64,000 bases of DNA from Acanthochlamys bracteata (Eukaryota > Streptophyta > Magnoliopsida > Pandanales > Velloziaceae): the NCBI GenBank assembly GCA_019914995.1, contig CM034127.1:7006001-7070000 (forward strand), in the 5' to 3' direction. The notes beneath the pieces were generated by a model. It saw only the letters and a program-made list of their open reading frames with translations, was not told the DNA's origin and did no database searches. This document shows positions 38,291 to 50,310 of this stretch, piece by piece (position 1 is the first letter of the stretch; each line of letters starts with the position of its first letter). Position numbers and translations under genes: made by a program.

Positions 38291-40641
38291 AAAATCCAAC
38301 GTGTATGATATCTTTATTCGTTTTAAAACTATTGTGAACAAATTATTTTCCCTCAAAATTATTTTTTTTATACCGATAATGGTGAGGAGTATCAAATTCT
38401 TAAAAGCTTTCTCTGTAAGAATTGAATTTCTCACATCACCACTCCCCCTCATATCCCAGAACAGAATGGCTACATTGAACGATGACACTACCATACTGTT
38501 GAAACTGATCTCTTTCTCCTATCTCATGCATATCTCCCACTAACATATTGGTCTCACACTTTGCTATCGCAGTTTATCTTATTAATCGCCTACCCACTCC
38601 AATATTTGAGTTCACTTCTCATTTCGAGAAAATATTTTGTCATCCATCTAACTATTATAAACTTTGTGTATTTGGTTATTTATGCTATACTTAGCTTCCC
38701 CTGTTCCTCTCACAAATTTGTCTCTCGCTCCAAACTATGTGATTTTCTCGACTATTCTCTCACACAAAGTGCATATCATTAACTTGATAATTTCACCTTC
38801 AAAATCTATATTTCTCGCCACGTGGAATTTTCTTCTATTAAAATGTAATCTCCCATGCCTTTAATCCACAACTATTGACATATGGGTCCTCCCACTTTTC
38901 TCTTATTTTTACCATACCAATTTCCACTCCCTCTTCAATGCCACTCACAATGCCATCTAACATAGCACCCACCTACGCACGAAGGCACCTCCAACAATCC
39001 AAATTCATCGCCAACATCACTTGTGCCCTAAACAACACTCCTCAGTTTTCCAATGAACTTCATCTTTTAATCAATAAAAATCATCCTATGCGAATCAGAT
39101 TTTAAAAACAACATTCACAAGCTTATCAAAAAACTCAATTTGACAACTCAGTATTACGCCTCTAATGAGTTACAACCAACAACTACGATCCAAACCCTCA
39201 GCGATCCTAAATGGCATCGAGCCATGTCCGAAAAGTTTGATGTCCTTGTTCGAAATGACATTTGGAAACTTGTTCTGATAAAACATTGTGGGGTGTGAGT
39301 GGAGTTTCACACTAAACGGCTGTCTGATGATTCTATTGACAAGTACAAAGCACGATTGGTTTGCTAAGAGATTTCATCAATGCCCCAGAGTGCACTATAA
39401 TGACACATTTAGTCTAATTATCAAATCAAAATCTGTTCGTTTTGTTCTAAATCTTGTCATCAGTAGGGGGTAGTCACTACGTCAGCTGGACATTAATAAC
39501 AACTTTCTTCAAGGACATTTATCTGAAGATGAGTACATGGTTCAACCAGCTGGATTCATTGAATTTGACTTTTTTCCTCATGTCTGCAGACTTCGCAAAA
39601 CTATTTATGGTCTCAAACAAACACCACGGGCTCAAAATATTTTTAATTGACTATGGCTTCGTCAAACTCTCATGTGGACATCTCACTTTTCATTCTTAAC
39701 ATAGGTGGATAGCAAGAATATAGTACAAAGATTTATGGAACTTCTTAGCTAACAATTCCCATTGAAAGATATTTTCCTATTGTTATTTTTTCTTAATGTT
39801 GAGGTTATTCCATACAAATATGATCTTTTTCTTCCCAACGACGGTATATTATCAATCTCCTTGTCCAAACTAAAATAGTTGATGTCAAACTAGTAATGAC
39901 TCCCTTAGCCATCAGTCCAACATTGAAACTTCAAACCGGCACAACTATATGTGATCTTACAGAATTTCAGACTGTAGTTGGGAGCCTTCAATATCTATTT
40001 CTTACATGATCGAATATTGCACCTATAGTTAACAAGCTCTCTTAGTTCATGCATTGACCAACAACTGAGCATTGGACAACCGTAAAATATCTCTTTCGCT
40101 ATCTATCTGGCATAGTAAATCACGAATTATTTTTACATCGTGGATCATCTCTGTCCTTTCATGTCTTCTCGGATATTGTTTGGCATGCAACAAAGATGGC
40201 TCTATCTCTACTAGTGCGTAATGTGGTGTACTTAGGGCGAAATTTAATTCCTAGAGTTCAAAGAAACAACGACGATTGCTCTCTCCTCTACTGAAGCTGA
40301 ATATCGTTCTCTTACCTACACCGCTGTAGAACTCAGTTGGATTTGCCCTCTTCTGTATGAGCTCGGTATTCAACTTCTAATTGCTTCTGTCATATATTGT
40401 GATAATGTTGGTGCTACAGATTTGTGCTCTAATCCATTTTCCACTATAGGATGAAATATATTGTCATTGGCTTTCATTTTGTTATAGACAAAGTTCAAAA
40501 TCGTGCTCTATGCGTAATTCATGTTTCATCAAAAGATTAACTTGTTGATGCACTTACCAGATCACTTCTTTGGATGCGTTTTTGTTTCTTTCCTCTAAGA
40601 TTGAAATCATCGATCAGAGCTTCATCTTGCGGGAGGATACT

Positions 40642-40882
40642 TGATCTCTTACTATACTTGGAGTGCTTAAATTAAAAAGATTTGATTTAGCTTAAGTTTA
40701 GAAAGATTTGATTTCACTTGATTTTATGAAGATTTGATTTGGCTTGATTTTAAAATGATTTTATTTTAAGAAGTTTTATCTTGGCTTGATTTTAGAAAAA
40801 TTTCATTCAGGAATCTTTGAGTATATATATATGTACTACATATCAATGAAGAAAAATAAACCATTGAATACAATTCTCTACA
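40642..40882 (+). repeat. 3' LTR of the copia fossil
   Basis: It starts TGATCTCTTACTATACTTGG directly after the purine tract and ends CAATTCTCTACA. It shares with the 5' LTR the GAGTGCTTAAATTA block, the GATTTGGCTTGATTTTA repeats and the CATATCAATGAAGAA block. Confidence 0.86.
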
Positions 40883-41014
40883 CTATGCCCTTCGTTGGAA
40901 CCGATAACAGTTTGGTTGTATAATTTCTTTTGTGAAAATTTGAAAATAAACAAAAATTATGGTGCATATCTTATTTGTAATTAAAATCTCCAGTATATTA
41001 CAATGTAATATGAT
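40883..41014. other. Short spacer between two elements
   Basis: Non-coding; no repeat recognised. Confidence 0.4.
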
Positions 41015-44000
41015 TGTCACGACCCGAATTTACGTCTTGACCCGGCACTGACTTCAAAATAATACGTATAAGATTTTTTTTTAAATTTTTCGGTAGACCT
41101 CCTTTGAAAGTCAAGAAGAAAACTCAACAATTAAACCACAACAACAATTATATAAATATTTATCAACAAACATCATCAAGAAATAAAATCACATAAAAAT
41201 GACTTAGCCAACTTACACAATCTCTACATACGGTGATATATCTTAGCAAGCGAAATAAGTAAATATAACAATTGGCTATTAAGCTCGATAACTTAGAAAA
41301 TAGTAAAAAGAACAATACAATTCTTCGAATATTACAGAGCCAACTAAATGAAATACGACAACACGCTGACATACTCTTGATGCATCACTCTGATCCAAAA
41401 GAGCATGATTTACTAATCTCCAGCTAAACCTTGTATTATATGGGCAGACCAAAGAAAAAAAAGCCTAAGCCAGTCTCAGTGAGGTAAAAATCAAAATGCT
41501 GCATATAAAGCTTCTAATGCATTACCTGATTGTTATCTTTACTTCTATACATGTTATAGATGCATTGATATAGCAGAGCATGCCTTACCTAGTCTTAGGT
41601 CGTCCTATATCTACCTAGTTCTAGTAAGGACAGATATGGGGAGCATGACATGCAGCACAAAATACGCTTCTACATATCAAGTGATTATTCTATAAAGTGC
41701 TCTATTCTTATACTTTTATATTCATGCATGCATAAATAAATATACTAAGCACACATTTTCATACTATTTTACATGCATGCATACGTTTATTAATACGAAT
41801 AATATAACTTTATAGGTCATCCACTCGAGCATATTAAATATAATGTGCGCGTCATACACGAAAGAGCTATAGTCGCAAAGTTCAAGCGATCAAATAAGAC
41901 CATGTCTCCATCTTGTATCATAATGCGATTATATATATATGTAGATATATATATATATATATATATGCACTCGAGTAAGAAAGTAATCTTATATATATCA
42001 TGTCTCAATAAGTCTCATGTACCTACATATACCAATCTTGTATAGTATAGATGTCTGAATGCATGAATACATCATTATGAGCAATAAGTCACGTTCATGC
42101 ATATATTATTTATATGTATGATTTTGCTAACTATGATCTGACATTTGTCAGAAAATCAAGATGGAGTAAAGAGTCAAAATGCATGCCAAATCTATCTACA
42201 TATGTCATCGTGTATGCATATGTATCTATCTACATGACGTGACACTGGTTAGAAAATTAGGATAATAATCATACAACAAAGAGCGAGACTCAGTCTCCAA
42301 CTTAAACCTACCAACCAAGCTACTCCTATCTTGGTAAGGTACAATTATCCCGAGTGATCGAACTTGATGGGTTGTGTTAGCGTCCCCATGCGCATGGGCC
42401 TAATAATATTATGGCCATAAGTGAGTGCCCTCTCTATACCCACTGGGGTCCTGATCTCAGTACCTAACTCGTCTATCCTCGTGCAGCACGAGTGTCTATG
42501 CATAAGATCAATCGAACTCAAGCCTCTACATGCACTAGTTATAGGTCATATGTGTATGCATATGTTCATGATTAAAGCCTCCATCAGTTACATTGACAAC
42601 AATATGTTTATATACATGTGTGTATACAATGTTATAATTTATGCTTGAAATCATATGCAAGCAACCGATTGGATAGCATTCGCACATAATTAACATTACC
42701 ATATATCATGTTGCAAGGATTCAGCATCTCCTACACTCATGCTCCACAAGTGAATTATGCATGTTATGCAAAAACCCATGCAGCATAATTAGCAGTTCAT
42801 GCAATATTTTTATATCATGCGCTTGCAAATAGCTCGATTTAAGTATACTAGACATGTTACACCATTTAATAGTAGCAAACAAATATACGTTATGTCAAGA
42901 TCTTTATGAAAGGATTGCATGCTTTTATAACTTATTATCATAATTCCAATACAGGAGTGCATTATCAAGTACTCTTCTTATGAGTTACCAATCATGCTAT
43001 TTGGTTTTCTATCGCCAAGCCCTTTAACATGCACAAATATGAGATAATATGATAAACTACTTACTTATTGCATGCTTTTACATATACTCAGATATAACTC
43101 GTAGAAGCATGCATTATTCATGCAACTATAGCATGAAAGAGTCAATCGCAATATGCAAGCAATGTGACAATTATATAGGAATTTTCAAATCGGATGTTAC
43201 CTATACCGAAATACTTAATGATAATCTATGAAAGAAAAGACACATTAACTCTCAACTGATGTCCATGCAATTTATCTAAATCCGTAAGCTATCACCAAGC
43301 CACACCACTCGGCTTCAAGCCAATCGTGCAATCCTAATGCACATATGAGTACATTCGTTACTTAAACATGCTAAACAAAATCTAAAACTCCATGTATGTA
43401 ATTTTGGACATAACCGACTCAATTCTTAAATCAAATAGCCACAAGGCGTTACTCAGAATGATTTTATCCATTCAACTATTCTTCCAATTTCTAATCATTA
43501 CACGATTAGAATTGTAAATAATTATTCATCCATTCAACTCTTCTATGCTTACTTATAAAACGTGACCATCGAAGTCCAAAGTAATTTCACGTCCTAGCGG
43601 CGAAACATATCGATGTACGATCTAATAATACCTTAAGACAAAACGAGTCAAAACTAGTCCAATAGCAAGTTCATGAGTTCAAACAAGCAGAAAAAGTATA
43701 CGCTTACCTCGATTGTAGAGCCCACCGTCACTCCAAATTCTAGCAAAAGTTAGGGTTCTGGCCAGAGAGGGTTTTCAACAGTAAAAAGAAGCGGCACCAA
43801 CAACAAAACTCAACTAAGACAGTAGTAAAGATAGAAGCGAACTCTGGCGGCCAGAACCGTCCAAAATAGCATCGGCACGACGAAGTAGCTCATCTTGGCG
43901 TCGAGGCAAAAATTTGGCCGAATTTAAATAGAAAAAATATTTAACAAGATAAGGAAATGATTTTCATAACTCCTCTATTTTTCTGCTGGCTTTTAACTAG

Positions 44001-44294
44001 ACAGAAAATCATTAACATAATATGTATGTGTTACCTTTCCTCTTGCAGTGAAGTGTTTCTGTTCAGATGCAATCTCATTAAAATCTTTTCACCATTTTGA
44101 AGCAATAGACCAATCATGAAAACTTGTAATATTTCAATAGTTTATACATCCTTGAACAGTAGTTCTGTCACGTGTTTTACTTTCTTTTGTTCATATTTTT
44201 CCTGCAATAGTTAGTAGCATATATACTGTCCAAAAATTTTAAAAACTTCATATAGACTCACATTAATATTCATTAAAATAGAAATTTATAAAAG
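41015..44294. mobile_element. Unclassified TG...CA repeat, possibly a very long solo LTR
   Basis: The unit starts TGTCACGACCCGAATTTACG, a start common among plant LTRs. A candidate end AAAGCA at 44294 would give a 5-bp duplication ATGAT at 41010-41014 and 44295-44299. The interior is non-coding, with many CATGCATG-type words and a promoter-like GC-richer patch at 42330-42500. No gag-pol frame is visible. If the boundaries are right it is a 3.3-kb LTR-like unit inserted next to or into the SIRE-like element; other end points are possible. Confidence 0.35.
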
Positions 44295-44739
44295 CAATGA
44301 TTCTTACCATTTCAATAGCACGGATGGTTTGCAATTAGTTTCATAGTGATTGAACTCATTTTATCAAATTGTATTTACATCAAGTGTTCAGAATTCTTTG
44401 GTTTAAAAACATTTTAATAAATCAATGTTTATGAAACATCATTCAACAATCATTCAATAAATTTATTCATGATATATTCGTTTGCCATAATTTAATTATT
44501 TTACGTAAAAAAAGTTTAACCTAATTTTCAGAAAAATGCAAGCATATTTTTCGAACAATTGTGAGATACAAGATATCATTCAAACAAAATGATAAGTGAC
44601 AAAACTTCAACAAAAATTTCAACATGAATTGCAACAATGAGTTTCATTTGAATTGAAATGCTACAAATCATCAAAATCATTAAAAGATTAGATTATTTAC
44701 TTTTACGTTGTAGAATTTTTGCAATAAGAATCTATCTCT

Positions 44740-47700
44740 TTAACACTCAAATTTCTTTGGGTTCTAAAGTGTTGGCAATCTTGAGAGTTTTCTTTGGCAC
44801 CCATATCTTTTCATTCATACCTTGATTTTTCTTGAATTTGCAATAATGAGTCACATGTTCATCATTGCTAGCAACATAAGAGGTAGAAGGATTACCTTGC
44901 AAAGTAATAGATTGTTTAGTAGTAATGCATCTAGCACTTGATCTAAAGGGATTTTCACTTACCTCTTTCCGAAGACGGTTGCTCTTGGAAATCCACATTA
45001 ACTTTACTTTGTTTTCATTATTTTTAAACCAACAAGAGCTTACTTTGTGACCCTTTCTACCACAATAGAAACACTTAAATAAAAAAAGTAGAAGAATGTA
45101 CCTTGTCAGTTTTGTGCTTACTGCAGAATCCAACACTTATAGTTTTTAAATCTTGCTTGCCATTTATTTGGTTCATAGTAAGATTCTCAGTAGTTGGCAT
45201 GAACTCAATATCTTTCTTTCTGAATGCACCTTTATGTGCGCCAAGCATAGCATCCAACCTGTTTTTACCTTTAACAAATTTTGCTAGAGAAACTTGAAGA
45301 TCATCGTTCTTGGCAGTTAACTCTTTTACCTCATTTTTCAGTAGTAAGCATTTAGTAGCATGTGATTTGTTTGTTACTTTGACTTGGACAAGTTCTTCTT
45401 TCAAATTATCACATTCCGTATGTAACTTGGCATTATTTACTTCTAACTTTTTGATTTTTTCATTTAGATTCACACAAGTGGAAGAGTTATCAATGTCAGA
45501 GCTACTTAGGTACTTACCAATAGTATAGTCATTCAACTTGGTAGAAAGTTTCTCATTTGTCTCAATGAGCTTCCTGTTTTTAGCACGTAACGCATGTATT
45601 TCTACACTTATTTGGTTAGTAGACAAAGCATCTTTCTTGGTATTATTTTTACCATCAAGAGCATCATTAAAAGTAAGTACTTGCTGAGTCAACAAATCGT
45701 TCTTTTCTTTGTATTCACGATGCAAGTTTTCATACTTTTGTTCATGCGTTTCACATGCATGTATTTAGCATACAGTTGATCAAAAATTTTTTGCAGATCT
45801 TCATTTGAGTCATAAAATTCAGATGAGCTTACCTCACTAGATTGTTCATTATTGGCCATTAGACATAGTTCCATATCCTTTTGATGAATGATTTCAGTTT
45901 TACTTTTTCTGAATGAGGAAGAATTATTGTTACTGCATATGAACTTTACTCTCTTCGGAGGCCGGTTCTTATTCTTCTCCTTTGGTTCTTTCTCAAGATG
46001 TGTCTGCATTTTCTTGTTACCAAAATAATATTATCATCTTCTTTAGAAGAAGGAATACTTACCTCATTTTAATGTTCGTGGATGGCCGTCAAGCGAAGGT
46101 TATCTTCTTTTTGATGATTTGGTATTTCTTCACTTTCATTTGATGACATTTTATCTTCATTGCTAACTTGATATCTTCGTGGATGGCTAGTCTCAACTTT
46201 GTCTTCATATATCCTCTCTAACTTGAGCCAAACTTTTTTTGCTGTGGAATGAAAATATATGTGATTAAATTGTTCAAAATTTAAGGCATGATACAACAAT
46301 TCCAAGGCATAAGAATTTAAAGAAGAAAAGTTGTTATTCTCTGGAATTTGCATTGTAGCTTTATCTCCATCTTTGACAATTTTATATAAAAAATAATTTT
46401 GTGCCTTTAAGAATACGGTCATCTTCATCTTCCAATGTCTATAATTGTTCCTCTCAAATATTGGAGGACAGTCAAGCGATCTTCCTTCCTTTTCAATGAA
46501 GTTTGATCTTGCCATAGGATCTTTTCCTCAAGGTTGTTAAACCTTCAAATTGGAGGCCTGCTCTGATACCAATTGTTAATTTTTCTGTAAGATTAACTCA
46601 AGAGGGGAGGGGTGAATTGAGTTAATAAAAATTTTCGTGAAATTTAATAATCTTTCAGACAGCAAGCTTACAGCCGGCTAAGTTAGTTATGTAACCTGCA
46701 GACAGGAAGTGTTAGAATATTTGCTGACTTAGGTAAACAAGATAGTACTCAAAGTATTTAACGTGGTTCGGCAAAACCCCTTTGCCTATATCCACGGACG
46801 CTCTATCACCAGAGCCAAAGCTTCACTAAACTTTTAATAAACTACATATACACCAAAAGCAAAGTGCTTCACTAAGTACACTTACTCTTACCGGATTTCT
46901 TCGCCAAGACAATCCCTAACAGCCTACTGGACACACCTGTCCCTCTGGCTGATATGCTAACTCTATTACAAGGTTTAAGAACTTTTACCAAGCTCCACCT
47001 GAGCTTCTTTACTCGGTGCCCGCAGCACCTCCGTCACAAGTTTACAAAAAGGAAACTAAAAGATCAAGGTTAGGCACAGGATCAATCTCAAAGTAAATAA
47101 ATGAATTTAAGATTTTCTGTTGAGATGATCAAACTTGTTGCTGCTGAAAATGATACTCTGTAAGTGATTGGCAGCAAGAGGAGTTTCTTCACTTGAGAAA
47201 TTGAGTCAATGTAGTGTAAGTTTGTTTTTGAATATTTTGCTCGTTATCTCCCCTATCTTATTCTGTTCTTCATCTTCTCTTCTTATAGAATTTTCTGTTC
47301 TTACAGGTAGGTGGTTCTTCCCGTTAGAAAAATATTGTCGTTGGTGTGCAGTGGCAGATTTCCAAGATAGAGATGAAGATTGTGTTCAGTGGTCAATCAG
47401 CTGCCTCAAGATTTCTTTTGGCTAAATTGGTGCAACTCTTTCATCAGCATTAAATCCATCAAAGAAAGTAATTCAAAAAACTCCCGCATGCAGTTTTGAA
47501 TTGTTTCAGCTGAGTTGTAATTTTCAAATATTCTCTAGCTGAGTTGGCTTCTCTCGATTTGCTGTTCTTTGCTAGGTTGACTTCTTCAAGTGAGGTGGAC
47601 TCCAATAGCGTGACTCTGCAGTCTCTGCTTCGTTACTTCCTACTGTGTTCAATGGGTTTTTATTGCTATCTATCAATCTCTATACGTGAACTTGTTCTTC

Positions 47701-48602
47701 AATAATGTGGTGACTCGATATAGCTCAGTTCTGTGATAGTAATAAGATAGTAGATTTGTTGAATGATATCACTTTGTAATTAAATTCGTGATTTCTTTTG
47801 GAGGAAAATTGAAATCTGCATGTTGAAGCATTTCTGCATTATCAGCAAGACATGATTCTGATGATACTTTGCACTATGTTCTTTGTCTTCTCTTGTTTGG
47901 ATTTTTCATGATTCTTGATATAAACTTGTAGCTGATATGTTCCTCAATAAGTCTTCAAGATTTTGCTTCAAATGGATGACGAATTATTGATTGAATTACA
48001 TCTGAAAAGTTGTTCCATCAATGTCCAATTCTGCTCTCTGTTTACTGAATTTTCATCTATCATTCCACGATTTTTCCAAGTTTATAATGATCATCATTTG
48101 ATGTGTTATTCGGTCAATCTTATAGTGTCCATGTTGGCCTGTCTCTGATGAAAAGTTGAAGTTCAAATGGAATCGGCATCATACTTGAAATTACTTTTGA
48201 AGAGTGAATGATTATCACGATTTTCTGATTCTTCTCTATCCAGCGAGCAGCAGCGAAGTAGCCGGCTATTGAGTCCTCTGTTTTCTGTTCATCTCTGTTG
48301 GCGATACTCTGTTTTTCTGCTCTTCTCTGTTCGAGATGCTCTGTTTGCGATTTTCTATTTATCCATATAGCAGCAATTAAACAGCTGGCTGTTTGGTGGC
48401 TGAGGGATCCTCTGTTCTGTATGGTATAAAAGAAATCTTATACAATCAGTAGCTAAGAAGCTGGCTTGTTGTCTGCTGAATGAGGGATAGACCTGTTTTA
48501 TGAATTTCTGCAGAACTTGATTCCAATCATTAGTTCACCCTAATCCATAAACTATAATTCTTAATCATTATTTTCATCAAAATCAATCTTGGAGTTCCAA
48601 CA
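44740..48602 (-). mobile_element. SIRE-like Ty1/copia fossil, gag end with one LTR
   Basis: On the minus strand the order is LTR (48602-46574), primer-binding site TTGGTATCAGAGCAGG just downstream, then a gag region to about 44740. The gag region shows FERNNYRHWKMKMTVFLKAQ near its start, a long coiled-coil-rich middle, a CCHC knuckle (CFYCGRKGHKVSSCW) and a KIWVPK motif typical of SIRE gag. It is broken in several places. No protease, reverse transcriptase, integrase or second LTR is found to the left, where 44000-44740 is non-coding, so it is an incomplete element. Confidence 0.82.
46574..48602 (-). repeat. SIRE-like LTR, 2.03 kb
   Basis: Read on the minus strand it starts TGTTGGAACTCCAAGATTGA and ends AAATTAACA directly before the primer-binding site. 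Internal degenerate repeats of about 90 bp carrying GCTGGCT and CTCTGTT words occur at 48230-48500. ORFs inside (47168-47425, 47963-48148) are incidental. Confidence 0.82.
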
Positions 48603-49269
48603 TTATAGAATATTTAAAATAATAATATAAAATTTGACTTTTAATTTGTATATAGATACTTTTTTAACTTATCCTAATTTAAATGTAATTTTACCTAATT
48701 TATAAATTTTATCTAAACTAATATTTTTTCTTTTTAGATATTGTAGGCCTCCAAGTTAGGGGAGGCTCGGGTTAGTAGCGTGTAGAGTTTGGTGGGTCTA
48801 AGTGAAAGACAAACTAATTTGATGGTATATGGCCTAATTAGTAGTGTAAGGGCCTAAGAAGGGCGCAAGTGACAAACGAGCTAACTAACTTAGAAGTATG
48901 CCAGCAACTTGGCTTGATTTGGGCCAAGTGAATCTTGATTTGGTAGGCTTAACAACCCACATCTTGTGCTGCTTTGAATTTTCTCAACTCGATCATTTCT
49001 TGTCTTAATTGTTCCCAATTTTGTCTTGGTTTTTTTAAGCTCATTCCAAATTGCATCATTCCCAATATGGTCGAACCACTCATTTCAATGTGGTGGCAGT
49101 AACAAGTCAAAGGTTTCTTGATTGTTTTGAATTGAAATTGTTATCAATTGATTGCATTTAATTAATCGCTATCTATTGATTTTATTAAATTACAGTTTTC
49201 TACTTTACCAATTAATCGGGAACGAACTCAATTATTTTACCTATTTGAAATTGGAGTCGTGATTGATTG
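48603..49269. other. Non-coding spacer
   Basis: A GC-richer patch at 48745-48960 with repeated GGCCTAA/GGGCC words; no gene. Confidence 0.4.
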
Positions 49270-50020
49270 ATTGGATCTGATAAGCTGAAATAGTATTTGA
49301 ATTTCAGCTAGTGATAAAAATATGAGAATTGAAATTGGATTTGCATTTGGAATTGGAACATGTGGTAGATATAATACTATGATGATTGTGCATTATCTGG
49401 AGAGTTTGTTGCTATACTTGTGAATAGTTTATTGCATTTTAGCTTAGTGATAAAATTTTGGAGTTCTTTAGTACTACATATATTAGAAAATTAATTCTTT
49501 GTGTTGCAATGAGCTGGAGTTAGCTCGTACATATTGTAGACGTTGTTCTATAATGGTTTTGCATAGTCCGAAGTGTTTGGTTGCTATGCATGTGAATCGA
49601 TTATTGTATTTCAGCTTAATGATGAAAATCTAAGAGCTTAATGATATACTACACTGATCTGAAAGTTACTTCTTTGTGTTGAAATGAATGAGGGTTACCT
49701 TACAATTGTACGTCTATGACAAATTTGCATTGTCTAAAATGTTTGGTTGCTATACATATGAACAGATAGTTGTATTTCAGTTCTTTGATGAAATTTGGTG
49801 AGGTGAAAGATACTATATTGTTTTGAATGTTATTACTACTTTGTGTTGAAAGGAATGAGGCTTACTTTACGAGTACAATTCTGTGATGATTTTTTGGAAC
49901 CTATGGTGTTTGTTACTATTTATTTGAAGAGATTGTTGCATTTCAGCTATGTGATAAAAATTCGAGACATAAGTATACAACACTAATTTGAAAGTTAGTT
50001 CTTATAGCTTGTCAGATTGT
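49270..50020. repeat. Degenerate tandem array, period about 167 bp
   Basis: Imperfect repeats start at 49408, 49580, 49746 and 49912 (spacings 172, 166 and 166). Each starts GTTGCTAT(A/G)C or GTTACTATT, followed by GTGAA, a TTTCAGCTTAGTGATAAAA-like block, a CTACACTGATTTGAAAGTTA-like block and a CTTTGTGTTGAAATGAATGA-like block. Each ends near GTGTTTG. A more diverged copy covers 49270-49407 and the last copy is partial. No continuous ORF is present. Confidence 0.78.
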
Positions 50021-50091
50021 TTGGACCATTAATTTGCTTGTTTGGTATACTAATATTGATCTGCTGGATTGTCTTTGATGCATGTGAGCTA

Positions 50092-50310
50092 TGATGTGAG
50101 TCAAGTGAACAAGGTGAGAAGACAGAAGAAGAACAAGGTGCGATCAGTTAGAACAAGGCACGGAGTAGAAGAACTTAAATAGGATTACAATCAATCAATC
50201 ATGCATGCCTCTTCCTAGGTCATGCCTTCTTTATATATAACATAAGAGATACTACTTGGAATTCTAATACAACGTAAACTCTTCCACAAGGAATTTTTAT
50301 TCTAAACTGC
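50092..50310 (-). repeat. 3' LTR segment of the gypsy fossil
   Basis: It matches 54425-54650 along its length: TCAAGTGAACAAGGTGAGAA, GCCTCTTCCT(A/G)GGTCATGCC and ACATAAGAGATACT blocks occur in the same order. Similarity stops at about 50310. Confidence 0.8.

Larger units (their letters stand above)
34401..40882 (+). mobile_element. Ty1/copia LTR retrotransposon fossil
   Basis: A heavily decayed plus-strand copia element. The LTRs are at 34401-34580 and 40642-40882. A primer-binding site TGATATCAGAGCC (initiator-tRNA type) starts at 34581 and a purine tract GCGGGAGGATAC lies just before the 3' LTR. The order of recognisable parts is that of copia: gag (about 34.7-35.5 kb), protease (about 35.65 kb), integrase (about 36.2 and 38.3-38.5 kb), reverse transcriptase with a YGLKQ motif (about 39.1-39.9 kb) and RNase H (about 40.15-40.55 kb). 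Many breaks and diverged LTRs indicate an old insertion. A solo LTR is inserted in the integrase region. No clear target duplication flanks the element. Confidence 0.88.

Noticed and set aside
41817-42045. ORFs on both strands containing runs of YIYIYI
   Set aside because: Produced by translating a TA microsatellite near 41935-41965.
47168-48148. ORFs within the SIRE-like LTR
   Set aside because: LTRs of this type are non-coding and these frames have no domain.
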